Origin: Thermoplasmataceae archaeon
Lineage (GTDB): Archaea > Thermoplasmatota > Thermoplasmata > Thermoplasmatales > Thermoplasmataceae
Assembly: GCA_038729425.1 (NCBI GenBank)
Contig: JAVYSB010000005.1
Span: forward strand, 1-64,000
DNA length: 64,000 nucleotides
Direction of reading: 5' to 3'
The notes below the pieces were generated by a model. The model saw only the letters and a program-made list of their open reading frames with translations, ran no database searches and was not told the DNA's origin. Below, piece by piece: positions 56,509 through 64,000 of the stretch. Numbering within the stretch: position 1 is the stretch's first letter; the number at the start of each line of letters is the position of its first letter. The position numbers and the translations under genes were made by a program.

Positions 56509-57174
56509 ATGGATTCTGTGCTTGAAAAGGAAAAGCGATCTGCAGCTGTTGAAGCTGCAAAATACGTAAAGAGCGGCTCCATTATAGGTTTGGGAACAGG
56601 CTCCACAACACATTACTTCATACTTGAACTTGCTAGTCTTGTCAAGAATGGATATGACGTGAAGTGCATGGCAAGCTCCGTGGATACTGAAAAGAAAGCT
56701 AGGAATCTTGGAATTGAGATCATTAGTACGAGTAATGAGTTGTTGGATGCCTATTTTGACGGAGCAGATGAAATTGAACCTGGAGGAAGCATGATCAAGG
56801 GAGGGGGAGGCGCACTCACAAAAGAAAAGATTCTGGCCAAAAACAGCAAAGAATTCAACGTGATGATCGATAGCTCGAAAATGAAATTGAAGCTAGGAAA
56901 ATTTGGAGTTCCAGTAGAGGTCCTAGAATTTGGTCTTGAATTTACCAAGAAAAACATTGAACAGCTTGGATGTGTTTGCAGAATCAGGAAGGATTTTACC
57001 ACCGACAGCGGAAATCTTATACTGGATTGTGATTTTGGCTTGATTCAGAACACTGTCGGGCTTGAATCATTGATCAAGTCTATTCCGGGTGTCGTCGAGG
57101 TTGGTATCTTTAACGGGATGGCAAAACGGATATTTCAGGGAAAAGGAAATCAATGTCTGACAATTGAACTTTAA
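56509..57174 (+). CDS. rpiA: Ribose-5-phosphate isomerase A
   Basis: Interconverts ribose 5-phosphate and ribulose 5-phosphate. 221 residues with GLGTGSTTHYF (phosphate loop), DGADEIEPGGSMIKGGGGALTKE (catalytic region with Asp, Glu and Lys) and a late FGLIQNTVGLE strand. ATAATTTAATTA about 27 bases upstream is a likely TATA box for leaderless expression. It supports the pentose pathway of the tkt-tal operon. Confidence 0.96.
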   Translation: MDSVLEKEKRSAAVEAAKYVKSGSIIGLGTGSTTHYFILELASLVKNGYDVKCMASSVDTEKKARNLGIEIISTSNELLDAYFDGADEIEPGGSMIKGGGGALTKEKILAKNSKEFNVMIDSSKMKLKLGKFGVPVEVLEFGLEFTKKNIEQLGCVCRIRKDFTTDSGNLILDCDFGLIQNTVGLESLIKSIPGVVEVGIFNGMAKRIFQGKGNQCLTIEL

Positions 57175-57184
57175 AATGAAAATA

Positions 57185-57541
57185 TCATTTCTGGAATGCC
57201 TTCAGGCTGTTGATGTTATTGTTAATCTCATCAATCTTGTTAGACAGTTCCTGTATAATCTCGTCTAGAATTTCATTAAAACTTTTTGAAAGCTTGTAGC
57301 CATGGATTGGCCTGCCCTTGCCTTCCTTTTTCATGTTACGCTTGTTTATCCAGCCCTTCCTTCGCAGCCACTGCATCGCAATGGACACTTCGGGTTGCCT
57401 GAGGCTGGTCTCCCTTTCAATTTCCACGCTCGTAATTTCCCCTTTGTTCCGGATATATACAAGCGTATACGCAACGCTTCTTGGGATGTCTGATATTATC
57501 AGAAATCGTGCTAGTTTTTCGCTTTCTTCTGAGAGTGGCAC
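57185..57541 (-). CDS. Winged-helix transcriptional regulator
   Basis: 118 residues from GTG 57541. The winged helix (about 15-75) contains GEITSVEIERETSLRQPEVS as the recognition half and a basic wing (KRNMKKEGKGRPIHGYKL). A coiled coil at the C-terminus (EIIQELSNKIDEINNNINSL) probably makes it a dimer. It belongs to the archaeal MarR/TrmB-like predicted regulators; targets unknown. The TATAATATT box about 25 bases upstream supports a leaderless GTG start. Confidence 0.82.
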   Translation of the reverse strand: MPLSEESEKLARFLIISDIPRSVAYTLVYIRNKGEITSVEIERETSLRQPEVSIAMQWLRRKGWINKRNMKKEGKGRPIHGYKLSKSFNEILDEIIQELSNKIDEINNNINSLKAFQK

Positions 57542-57626
57542 ACCGATCAGCAGTTAATATTATAATCGTATATATATTTAACTAAACATAATTATTTATA
57601 ACCTATATTTATTGAATTGAGTATCT

Positions 57627-57893
57627 TCACGTTTTTGCAAGAGCTTCCAATTTGCTTATCAACGTATATAGAGAAGCCCTGGCATGGGATGGAACGTTCG
57701 GGTCGTTTGAAATTTCATCCAGCATGGAAACGGCAGTAGCACATCGAAGGTCGAGACTATTCTTTTGGACCCCCATTTTATCTTTTGCGTCAGCCGCACT
57801 TTTCCTCACATTTTTTGGGACAGAGGTATCCTGCGAGAGCTCGTCGAGCAGGTACATTATTTCATCATACAGATTTTTGTCCATAGGGATCAT
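57627..57893 (-). CDS. UPF0147-family small helical protein
   Basis: 88 residues, all-helical. ELSQDTSVPKNVRKSAADAK and EISNDPNVPSHARASLYTL are two copies of one helical unit, as in the archaeal UPF0147 family of unknown function. The ATG overlaps the upstream gene's stop as ATGA, so the two are coupled. A second in-frame ATG occurs three codons later (MDKNLY). Confidence 0.85.
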   Translation of the reverse strand: MIPMDKNLYDEIMYLLDELSQDTSVPKNVRKSAADAKDKMGVQKNSLDLRCATAVSMLDEISNDPNVPSHARASLYTLISKLEALAKT

Positions 57894-58204
57894 TCCATCA
57901 TTTTTTTGCCGGCCTCTTTCACCACGGACAGGGCCATCATTGTCTTTGTCTTCTTCACTCCAGGTATCTTCCCAAGGTTATCTACCAAAAACTTCTGGAG
58001 ACCTGAATAATCGGGATATCTTACTTTCAAGATTATGTCGTACTCTCCTGTAACAACATATTCATCCTCAACATTGTTGAAATTTGAGACCTCCTTCATA
58101 ATTCTGTCAACTGAATTTATGTCTGCCTCGATCCCAATAATCGCGGTAACAATCTTTTGCTTGTAATATTCTCCCAATTCTCCAGATATTCCTGTTGGTG
58201 TCAT
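57890..58204 (-). CDS. Stand-alone Lrp/AsnC ligand-binding (RAM) domain protein
   Basis: 104 residues covering only the AsnC-type alpha/beta ligand-binding domain: TAIIGIEADINSVDRIM, EYVVTGEYDIILKVRYPD, LQKFLVDNLGKIPGV and TKTMMALSVV. The DNA-binding winged helix normally before it is absent and no start upstream could encode it. Such short forms can assemble with full-length Lrp proteins or bind amino acids. GGTGAT lies 4 bases before the ATG. Coupled to the UPF0147 gene. Confidence 0.88.
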   Translation of the reverse strand: MTPTGISGELGEYYKQKIVTAIIGIEADINSVDRIMKEVSNFNNVEDEYVVTGEYDIILKVRYPDYSGLQKFLVDNLGKIPGVKKTKTMMALSVVKEAGKKMME

Positions 58205-58357
58205 TTCATCACCACTAACTTTTGGCAGTGAACTGCATAAGGCCCCTGAGCGTGCCGATCGTACACTAGCCTTTTAGGTTTTAACTGATAACAGGAATGA
58301 AGATAAGGATTTCGACGACTCTCAAGCTTTTGCGTAAAAGCCTTATTTCGAGGAAAT

Positions 58358-58364
58358 CTTTATA
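58358..58364 (+). promoter_or_regulatory. TATA box of tRNA-Tyr
   Basis: CTTTATA ending about 26 bases before the first base of the tRNA at 58390; typical spacing for an archaeal stable RNA gene. Confidence 0.6.
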
Positions 58365-58389
58365 CGCTCATGATAATTTCCTCATACTG

Positions 58390-58489
58390 CCCGGCTTAGC
58401 TCAGTTGGTAGAGCGGCGGACTGTAGAGGGAAAGACTGGCAAAAACCGCCGTTATCCGCAGGTCTCTGGTTCGAATCCGGAAGCCGGGA
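58390..58489 (+). tRNA. tRNA-Tyr (anticodon GTA) with a 27-base intron
   Basis: Acceptor stem CCCGGCT pairs with AGCCGGG, followed by discriminator A. The D arm is GCTC-AGTTGGTA-GAGC, the anticodon stem GCGGA/TCCGC and the T arm TCTGG-TTCGAAT-CCGGA. The loop is CTGTAG then A, with anticodon GTA at 58423-58425. An intron at 58427-58453 sits at the canonical position between bases 37 and 38 (the junction is ambiguous by one base because both sides carry A). C1-G72 is the identity pair of archaeal tRNA-Tyr. CCA is not encoded. It converges on the tRNA methyltransferase gene trmI. Confidence 0.95.
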
Positions 58490-58517
58490 TATATATCCCT
58501 GCGTTGTGGACTTGATA

Positions 58518-59273
58518 TTACCCCAAGGGAATGATTGCGTTCCCGCTTTTCAATATGAATGTCATGAATCCCGTGTGAAGCAAACCGTTACTATCGGGTC
58601 GAGTCGATCCCTCTCGAACTATGATCCTTCTGAGCTGAATTTCAACGGTTTCAAGGACTGGGAACCCCGATTTTGTGGCTTCAATTACTGTCTTTTCCGA
58701 CTGGTTGAAGTTGGGGGAATAAGCAGCGATCATACCGCCTTTCCTGATGTACTTTCCAACCGTTTCAAGGGCATTCCATGGTTCGGGTACATCGAGTATG
58801 CATGCGTCAAAATCTCTCAGATACCTGTTTTCCTCCACCTTCCCAAGCAATGAAACCCAGTTTTTGAGACTGAAGAATCGCGAAAGGCTTGATCTTGCGG
58901 ACTCCATCCTTTCCTCGTCATGATCTATGGAGACAAGTTTACCTGATGATCCAACTGCCCATAATATGTAAGCACTGAGAGCTCCGCTTCCCACACCTGA
59001 TTCTATCACCGAGGAACCTGGACCAATACCACACCGTGAAATGATATATGAAGCGTCATGTGGCTGTATCAACTGGGCTTTTCGATCTGCAATTAGAGGA
59101 AATAATGAAGGGTTGAAATCGAGTATCTCGCAAACATCCCCTTCAATCTTGATCTTGTCACCGCCTTCCAGGATAAGGTTGCGAGGAATACTGAGAGTTT
59201 TTCCTCTTATATTGAGAGTGAAATTGTGTTCATCTAGAGTTCCAGACTTACCAGGGCAACGAACAATCTTCAT
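58518..59273 (-). CDS. trmI: tRNA (adenine-N1)-methyltransferase TrmI
   Basis: Archaeal TrmI makes m1A at positions 57/58 of the T loop. 251 residues: a small N-terminal beta domain, then a class I methyltransferase fold with IESGVGSGALSAYI (SAM loop), SIDHDEERMESAR (acidic strand end) and ACILDVPEPWNAL (motif IV, DxPxPW). A perfect-looking TTTATATAAATT box about 26 bases before the ATG indicates strong leaderless expression. Confidence 0.94.
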   Translation of the reverse strand: MKIVRCPGKSGTLDEHNFTLNIRGKTLSIPRNLILEGGDKIKIEGDVCEILDFNPSLFPLIADRKAQLIQPHDASYIISRCGIGPGSSVIESGVGSGALSAYILWAVGSSGKLVSIDHDEERMESARSSLSRFFSLKNWVSLLGKVEENRYLRDFDACILDVPEPWNALETVGKYIRKGGMIAAYSPNFNQSEKTVIEATKSGFPVLETVEIQLRRIIVREGSTRPDSNGLLHTGFMTFILKSGNAIIPLG

Positions 59274-59305
59274 GTCTTGGTATTAGGAATTTATATAAAA
59301 AAACG

Positions 59306-60604
59306 TCAACTCCTTTCATAATACCCCACAATAATGTCAGAGACGTTTGTGCCGGTGAATCCGGTTATTATTGCTGAACCGTTAGAGTTCAGGAATGTAT
59401 AGCTGTCGCTGCTGTCCAGCGCATTAATTGCGTTATCTATTTTTTCTAGTGAAATCGAGTTGTTATCGAGAATAGCGCCCATTGCTGGGCTCTTACCGTC
59501 TATACCGTCTGTCCCAATTGTCATTATGGTGAATTTTTCTTCCTTGCCCATTTTCAGAGCGAACCTGAGGGCAAGTTCCTGGTTACGGCCTCCACTACCT
59601 TGCCCACGTACGACGACGGTAGTTTCTCCACCAAATACGAACCAGAACCCCCGATGTTTCATTGAATATAGTGACCGACAGATCTCGGAAAGTGAAGATG
59701 CAATCTCTTCAACCTTGCCGCTGACACCGTTTCCCATCACAACGACCTCGGCTCCAGCGCCCTTTAATTTTTTGTAGAATGCGTCCACAAAGTCTGAATT
59801 GCGCAGTATAATTTCATTGTTTACTGCCGAAAAGAATTTCTTATCGATTGCGGTTACAGAGCCCGGAAGCAGTCTGGTTGGGTCAAAGCCGCATATATCT
59901 GAAAATTTACGCACTGTTTTTTTTACGAACGTTGATTCCCAGGAGACAGGACTCAGAGGGCCGGAGGCTATTACACCAATATCATCCCCAATAACGTCTG
60001 AGACGATGAATGAATGAACAGTTGCCGGGAACAGAATTCTAGCGAATTTTCCTCCCTTGACCTTGGAAACAACTGCCCTTACAGCATTCATTTCGAAAAT
60101 GTCTGCACCGGCAGCCATCATGCACTTTGCGATTTCAGATATTTCTTCGATGGTGAAATTATCCTCCGGGAGTTCAAACAGAGCAGATCCTCCTCCAGAT
60201 ATGAGGACCAGTACGAGATCACCGATTCTAAGGGTTCCAAGATCCTCGATCAAGACCCTTGTGGACTCCTCGCTCTCATGACCAGTATCTGGATGCGTCC
60301 CCCTGAGAATCTTTAATTCTGGAAATTCCGCTGGCAATTCCATTAATTCCGGAACAATTATATCCGAAACAACAGGTTGTACGGCGAGATACGGACGAAT
60401 CCCGGCATACATGGAGTACGAAGCCTTGCCGAATCCGATTATAAACAAGCGGTCACAAGAATGGGATAGGCGCGATAGAAAATCTACCTTTTTGCCGAAT
60501 GCGTTTCTCAGGTCCAGTTCCTCGAAGACCTCAGGTAACATATCCAAGAGGAAATTTCCAATATTGCCGATCCTTATTTCATACCGGTTGATGATCTGAA
60601 CCAA
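59306..60604 (-). CDS. Glycerate 2-kinase, MOFRL/DUF4147 type
   Basis: Phosphorylates glycerate to 2-phosphoglycerate, the last special step of the non-phosphorylative Entner-Doudoroff pathway known from Thermoplasma and Picrophilus. 432 residues: an N-terminal DUF4147 domain with IIGFGKASYSM, LISGGGSALFELP and SDVIGDD, and the C-terminal MOFRL domain with a GGETTVVVRGQGSGGRNQEL region and IGTDGIDG. Starts at TTG 60604, with AGGAG 7 bases upstream. Confidence 0.94.
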   Translation of the reverse strand: MVQIINRYEIRIGNIGNFLLDMLPEVFEELDLRNAFGKKVDFLSRLSHSCDRLFIIGFGKASYSMYAGIRPYLAVQPVVSDIIVPELMELPAEFPELKILRGTHPDTGHESEESTRVLIEDLGTLRIGDLVLVLISGGGSALFELPEDNFTIEEISEIAKCMMAAGADIFEMNAVRAVVSKVKGGKFARILFPATVHSFIVSDVIGDDIGVIASGPLSPVSWESTFVKKTVRKFSDICGFDPTRLLPGSVTAIDKKFFSAVNNEIILRNSDFVDAFYKKLKGAGAEVVVMGNGVSGKVEEIASSLSEICRSLYSMKHRGFWFVFGGETTVVVRGQGSGGRNQELALRFALKMGKEEKFTIMTIGTDGIDGKSPAMGAILDNNSISLEKIDNAINALDSSDSYTFLNSNGSAIITGFTGTNVSDIIVGYYERS

Positions 60605-60743
60605 GACTTCTCTCCTTCACAGCTTTCACAGCTATAATTCCATAGTTAAGGGAGATTATGAACATTTTCAAAATGTATCGTGAAGTCTTCAAGCAATGGA
60701 AGACGGAGCAGAATACCTTATAGTGAAAACTTAAGGGGTAAAA

Positions 60744-61106
60744 TCACTCGCCAAATTCCACATCAAGACCTGCCATGTGCCACTTTATTATTCCGCCATC
60801 GGCATTGAAAACGTTGCTGACAGAGTTGTCCATTAAGTATCTTGCAGTATAGTAGCTTCGTTCCCCACTGTTGCACATCAAGATAATTTTCTTGTCTTTG
60901 CTGGATTTCAGCTTTTCCAGATTGTCCGGTATTTCTGACATAGGCATAAGAAGCGAGCCTCTGACGTGACCCATGTCGCCGTAGAATTCCCAGGGTTCCC
61001 TAACGTCGATTATCAGCGTGGACTCCGGTTCGCTTTCCATTATTTCGCTGATCTCATATGGGGAAAGTTCTTCTACCTTTCTTGATGGAAATGCAGCTGA
61101 AGACAT
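60744..61106 (-). CDS. Single-domain rhodanese-like sulfurtransferase
   Basis: 120 residues forming one rhodanese domain. LIIDVREPWEF, GHVRGSLLMPMSE and the active-site loop CNSGERSYYTA with the persulfide cysteine; the six-residue loop length fits sulfur, not phosphate, chemistry. C-terminal GGIIKWHMAGL is typical. AGGAGA lies 8 bases before the ATG. The biological sulfur acceptor is unknown. Confidence 0.92.
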   Translation of the reverse strand: MSSAAFPSRKVEELSPYEISEIMESEPESTLIIDVREPWEFYGDMGHVRGSLLMPMSEIPDNLEKLKSSKDKKIILMCNSGERSYYTARYLMDNSVSNVFNADGGIIKWHMAGLDVEFGE

Positions 61107-61242
61107 GTTTGTTTCTCCTGTCTGATGGCAAATATCATTTGATATTAAAACAATATTGTAGTGTTTACGCTACATTACGTCTGCTAACAATCATGAGATC
61201 AGAACGTCATACTTTTATGCCTGTGATCCCATATTGGTGAGC

Positions 61243-61833
61243 ATGCTGAAATTGGGAAAGGGATTCATTGAAGTTTATACCGGGTCGGGGAAAGGCAAGA
61301 CAACTGCTGCTTTCGGCCTTGCTTTTCGAGCATTGGGTTGGGGATACAGGGTGTATATAATGCAGTTCATGAAAACGGGGACCTATGGGGAGAACCGGTC
61401 ATCCCGGATGTTCTCAGATAACCTGAAGGTTGAGTATGTCGGAAAGCCATATTTTATCGCTTGGGAGGAGGATATTAAACCTGAGGACAGGAAGCGTATA
61501 GGAAATATCAGAATATTTCCAAAGGGGAAACCTCCCCAGGACTACGTGGATATGGTTCAGAAGAGCTTCGAAAAACTGAAGAATGAAATGAATTCCGGTT
61601 TGTGGAACATCATTATTATGGATGAAATAAATGTCGCACTGTATTACAATTTACTTGATCTTGACCAGATTCTGGAGTTTATTTCCACGAAACCTGAGGA
61701 TGTGGAACTTGTATTCACTGGAAGAAAGGTACCTGATGAGATTATAGATCGCGCTGACCTCGTCACGGAGATGCGGGAAATCAAGCACCCATACTCAGCC
61801 GGGTATAATGCGAGAAGAGGGGTAGACTTCTGA
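61243..61833 (+). CDS. cobA: Corrinoid adenosyltransferase, CobA/BtuR/CobO family
   Basis: Transfers the adenosyl group of ATP to cob(I)alamin to make coenzyme B12. About 196 residues with the inverted P-loop TGSGKGKTTAAFGLA, QFMKTG, the MDEINVALYYNLL acidic strand and VFTGRKVPDEIIDRADLVTEM. ATG 61243 is used; ACTTTTATGCC about 27 bases upstream is the likely promoter. No other cobalamin gene lies nearby, so this may serve salvage of imported corrinoid. Confidence 0.94.
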   Translation: MLKLGKGFIEVYTGSGKGKTTAAFGLAFRALGWGYRVYIMQFMKTGTYGENRSSRMFSDNLKVEYVGKPYFIAWEEDIKPEDRKRIGNIRIFPKGKPPQDYVDMVQKSFEKLKNEMNSGLWNIIIMDEINVALYYNLLDLDQILEFISTKPEDVELVFTGRKVPDEIIDRADLVTEMREIKHPYSAGYNARRGVDF

Positions 61834-61836
61834 ATT

Positions 61837-62430
61837 CTAGGTAATCTTAATAATTTCATCGGTTGTCAACACTGTTGCGAATTCTCCGTCAATAGTAGCC
61901 AGCGAGACTGAATGAACAACTTCAGGATCGTAGATCACGCGATCTTTTCCCTTGATCTCAAAGGCAACGGTAGCATCTGAAACTACATATGTAATGAAAC
62001 CCAGATTACCGGCCATTCTGGCAGTTGTCGAAACGCAATGCTGGGTTGTTATACCGGTGATTACTAGTGTTGTATATCCTCTCCCCCTTAACCATTCCTC
62101 GAAACCGGTTCCAATGAAACCGCTATTTACAGACTTATGAAATACCTTTTCACTGACCAGTGGCTTAACAATATCCTTTATCTCGTTTCCTGATTGCCCT
62201 GGATACAACGGCGATTTTGCGTTTTTAGACATGTGCTGGAAGAATACCACCGGACGCTTTGATTTTCTCCAGATCGCCAGCAGGCTCGCAATATTGTCTT
62301 CGGCTTCAGGATTATTTCTCCGCCCCCAGATGTCCCTATCCCAACCATTCTGAACATCTACAACAACAAGCACCGCGTCGCTGCTCAATGAATCCATGTA
62401 AGCCGGAGCGAGCCCCTTGTTATTAAACAT
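61837..62430 (-). CDS. Isochorismatase-fold cysteine hydrolase (nicotinamidase-like)
   Basis: About 197 residues. Catalytic triad of the family is visible: Asp in VVVDVQNGW, Lys in VFHKSVNSGF and Cys in GITTQHCVSTTAR, with the cis-peptide region before it. Family members hydrolyse nicotinamide, isochorismate, ureidoacrylate or N-carbamoyl compounds; I cannot assign the substrate. ATG 62430 is chosen, though in-frame TTG codons up to 62472 are possible. Convergent with cobA and divergent from the GNAT gene. Confidence 0.88.
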   Translation of the reverse strand: MFNNKGLAPAYMDSLSSDAVLVVVDVQNGWDRDIWGRRNNPEAEDNIASLLAIWRKSKRPVVFFQHMSKNAKSPLYPGQSGNEIKDIVKPLVSEKVFHKSVNSGFIGTGFEEWLRGRGYTTLVITGITTQHCVSTTARMAGNLGFITYVVSDATVAFEIKGKDRVIYDPEVVHSVSLATIDGEFATVLTTDEIIKIT

Positions 62431-62515
62431 TGTCAATGACTCTTGATCAGGGTGAGTCTGTCTCGCCAACAACCCAAAAAGAAAAAAATATCTCTTTCCG
62501 GGAGCTACCCATCAG

Positions 62516-63178
62516 ATGTCCGAAGATAACCTTGGACCTTGCACCCTTGAGGGGCACTTTATACGCTTGGTACCATTGAAAATGAATCATGAGGAAGATC
62601 TGCTTCTTGCTGCCAAGGATTCTGATTTTAGCTGGATGTTGTCTGACGTGAGCAACAGGGAATCAATGGAATCATGGCTGATGGAAGTAACGGTTAACGA
62701 AATCGAAGGCGTTACCTTTCCGTTCGCTGTGCAGGTCAAATCCAACAACCAGATCATAGGAACAACGAGATATATGGACATTTCAGAAAGACACAAAAGG
62801 GTAGAAATCGGCGGAACGTGGTATACAAAGGAACATTGGGGGACGGTCGTGAACCCTGAATCAAAGTATCTCCTTATGAAGCATGCTTTTGAGGATTGGA
62901 ATGCGAACAGGGTCCAGATAAAGACAGATGGAAACAATGTCCACTCCCAACGGGCGATACTCAAACTTGGAGCAACCTTCGAAGGACGGCTTAGAAACCA
63001 CATGGTCAGAAGGGACGGGACGCTGAGGGACACGATGATGTATTCTATCCTTAGGGACGAATGGCCAAGTGTCTCTGAAAATCTCGAAAAAAGGATCTCG
63101 TCGTTCAGGGACGCGCATGAGAAAATTGACTCTAATAATTTCACAAATGGCACGGTAGATTACAGAATACTGAAGTGA
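62516..63178 (+). CDS. GNAT N-acetyltransferase, RimJ/RimL-like
   Basis: 220 residues. N-terminal GHFIRLVPLKMNHEEDLL, a middle VEIGGTWYTKEHWGTVVNPESK, and NVHSQRAILKLGATFEGRLRNH, which is the acetyl-CoA-binding and C-terminal pattern of the RimJ/RimL group. Its target may be a ribosomal protein N-terminus or a small molecule. A short C-terminal extension (about 190-220) is polar. AAAAATATC about 26 bases upstream is a likely TATA box, shared in position with that of the divergent hydrolase gene. Confidence 0.88.
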   Translation: MSEDNLGPCTLEGHFIRLVPLKMNHEEDLLLAAKDSDFSWMLSDVSNRESMESWLMEVTVNEIEGVTFPFAVQVKSNNQIIGTTRYMDISERHKRVEIGGTWYTKEHWGTVVNPESKYLLMKHAFEDWNANRVQIKTDGNNVHSQRAILKLGATFEGRLRNHMVRRDGTLRDTMMYSILRDEWPSVSENLEKRISSFRDAHEKIDSNNFTNGTVDYRILK

Positions 63179-63367
63179 TGTATCCTGCATTTCCACGTTA
63201 ACTATTGATCTTTCTATCATTGAAAAACAGCGGAGAGACAGGCAAAACTCATGCTGAATTTAAGGCCGCTCTTGAAGCATTTCTGTCACAGTAATAACAA
63301 TAAAATATAGTGTTCTAATGTACGCAGGTTGCTAAACTTACCCTGGATTGTTCTGGTTGAACTGACG

Positions 63368-64000
63368 ATGACTCCATTGATAATCTGGGTAATATGGTTT
63401 ATCAGAAAAATGAGCTCCAGGATTACCCTGAAGTCATTTGCGTTTTCTGTTTTCTTTATATCAATGATGGGTAGCATGCTAGACTCGCTCGTTTATTATG
63501 TGGTTACACAGAAGAACTTCTTGAATGGTGTCGTTGCCGTAAACATAAACATGTTTTCAATGTCGTTGGTAATAATATATCTCCTTTGGGTTGCCTCCGC
63601 CAGGCGTTCTGTCTCCACGACGAAGACAATGTCCGTTTCTTTCTCTATCCTGCTCGTATGGAATGAAGTTTCAATGGCTTTGCTCCTGAGAGTGCTGGGT
63701 TATCATACGGGAAACCTCGGTACATTAGCCGGTTATCTTAACCTCTTTGGCCTTGCAGTCACGAATTACCTTTTCCTGATTCCAATGATCGTCGAAATGG
63801 CTTTTTTTATAATCAGTTCAATGAAGCCGGGCATATTGAAACGCACTGCTTTTGCTCTCCTTCTAATGCAGGTCGCAGACCCTGCGGTCGTCGGAGATTC
63901 ATCCTTAGTATTTCCACTCCTAGTCGCATATTCGGTTATTATGATTCTTGCTGTTTATTACGTGTTCAGCTATGTTTACAGAAATATTGGTGATATCAGA
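63368..64000 (+). CDS. Polytopic membrane protein, cut by right window edge
   Basis: 211 codons are open to the window end. Six or seven hydrophobic segments are visible, e.g. SFAFSVFFISMMGSML, NMFSMSLVIIYLLWVAS, LNLFGLAVTNYLFLIPMIVE and VFPLLVAYSVIMILAVYY, with short Arg/Lys-rich loops. The start is uncertain: ATG 63368, or a leaderless TTG at 63329 that would fit the AAAATATAG box at about 63302-63310. No family recognised; possibly specific to this order. Confidence 0.65.
   Translation, partial: MTPLIIWVIWFIRKMSSRITLKSFAFSVFFISMMGSMLDSLVYYVVTQKNFLNGVVAVNINMFSMSLVIIYLLWVASARRSVSTTKTMSVSFSILLVWNEVSMALLLRVLGYHTGNLGTLAGYLNLFGLAVTNYLFLIPMIVEMAFFIISSMKPGILKRTAFALLLMQVADPAVVGDSSLVFPLLVAYSVIMILAVYYVFSYVYRNIGDIR

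Noticed and set aside
62587-63153. 188-codon open frame opposite the GNAT gene
   Set aside because: Long, but entirely antisense to a clear acetyltransferase. The composition is that of a reverse-frame shadow.
63204-63296. Short frame with KNSGETGKTHAEFKAALEAF just before the right-edge membrane gene
   Set aside because: About 30 codons from a TTG without a ribosome site. It might be a gene remnant, but nothing can be assigned.

Overview
The window looks like chromosome from a thermoacidophilic euryarchaeon of the Thermoplasmatales (Thermoplasma, Ferroplasma and Cuniculiplasma relatives). Evidence: archaeal information and lipid genes (FEN-1, RadB, aIF2-beta, S17e, aCPSF1, GGGP and DGGGP synthases, CTP-dependent riboflavin kinase, MptD); a proteasome beta subunit that follows the Thermoplasma acidophilum protein nearly residue for residue from memory; a bacterial-type GrpE-DnaK-DnaJ operon; a class II HMG-CoA reductase; and very many apparently leaderless genes with a TATA box about 25-28 bases before the start codon. 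No rRNA, CRISPR array or intact insertion sequence was seen. There is one intron-containing tRNA-Tyr.

Layout. 1-5.8 kb: FEN-1 (cut by the left edge), RadB, a HAD phosphatase, ProRS, an M20 peptidase and NMN adenylyltransferase. 6-11.5 kb: RidA, a GlcD/GlcF 2-hydroxyacid dehydrogenase pair with an MFS carrier, a UspA protein and S17e. 11.5-15.1 kb: grpE-dnaK-dnaJ. 15.4-19.9 kb: a DEDD exonuclease, then a compact four-gene type IV secretion-like cluster (VirB2-like, VirB6-like, PrgI/VirB4-N-like, VirB4 ATPase). 20.2-26.8 kb: MptD, THEP1-like protein, Trm1, two successive ether-lipid enzymes, PurS and PurL. 26.8-32 kb: RibK, PIN protein and aIF2-beta-TRAM on the minus strand; a tandem ribbon-helix-helix protein followed by what looks like a reduced FtsZ-fold protein; PyrBI; a six-helix membrane protein. 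32.1-32.9 kb: a gene-less AT-rich stretch with two strong palindromes.

33-46 kb: HMG-CoA reductase, a TPR-like protein, DUF2240, peroxiredoxin, Dph6, a radical SAM protein, a decayed patch holding remains of a FAD oxidoreductase and possibly a membrane protein, a radical SAM/SPASM enzyme, PurB, a glycosyltransferase and an acyl-CoA synthetase. 46-51 kb: a pilin-like surface protein divergent from the canonical ftsZ, then split transketolase and transaldolase. 51-64 kb: a secreted surface protein, aCPSF1, proteasome beta, a thioesterase, RpiA, small regulators, tRNA-Tyr, TrmI, glycerate kinase, rhodanese, cobalamin adenosyltransferase, an isochorismatase-like hydrolase, a GNAT enzyme and a membrane protein cut by the right edge.

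How they fit together: transketolase, transaldolase and RpiA give a non-oxidative pentose phosphate pathway. Glycerate kinase fits the non-phosphorylative Entner-Doudoroff route of this order. HMG-CoA reductase, GGGPS and UbiA-type DGGGPS are isoprenoid ether-lipid steps. The two most unusual items are the minimal conjugation-like apparatus at 16.2-19.9 kb, which resembles the crenarchaeal Ced/Ted DNA-import systems in composition, and the RHH plus FtsZ-like pair at 28.8-30.0 kb, which recalls the haloarchaeal cdrS-ftsZ2 arrangement. All homology statements come from reading motifs by eye; no searches were run.
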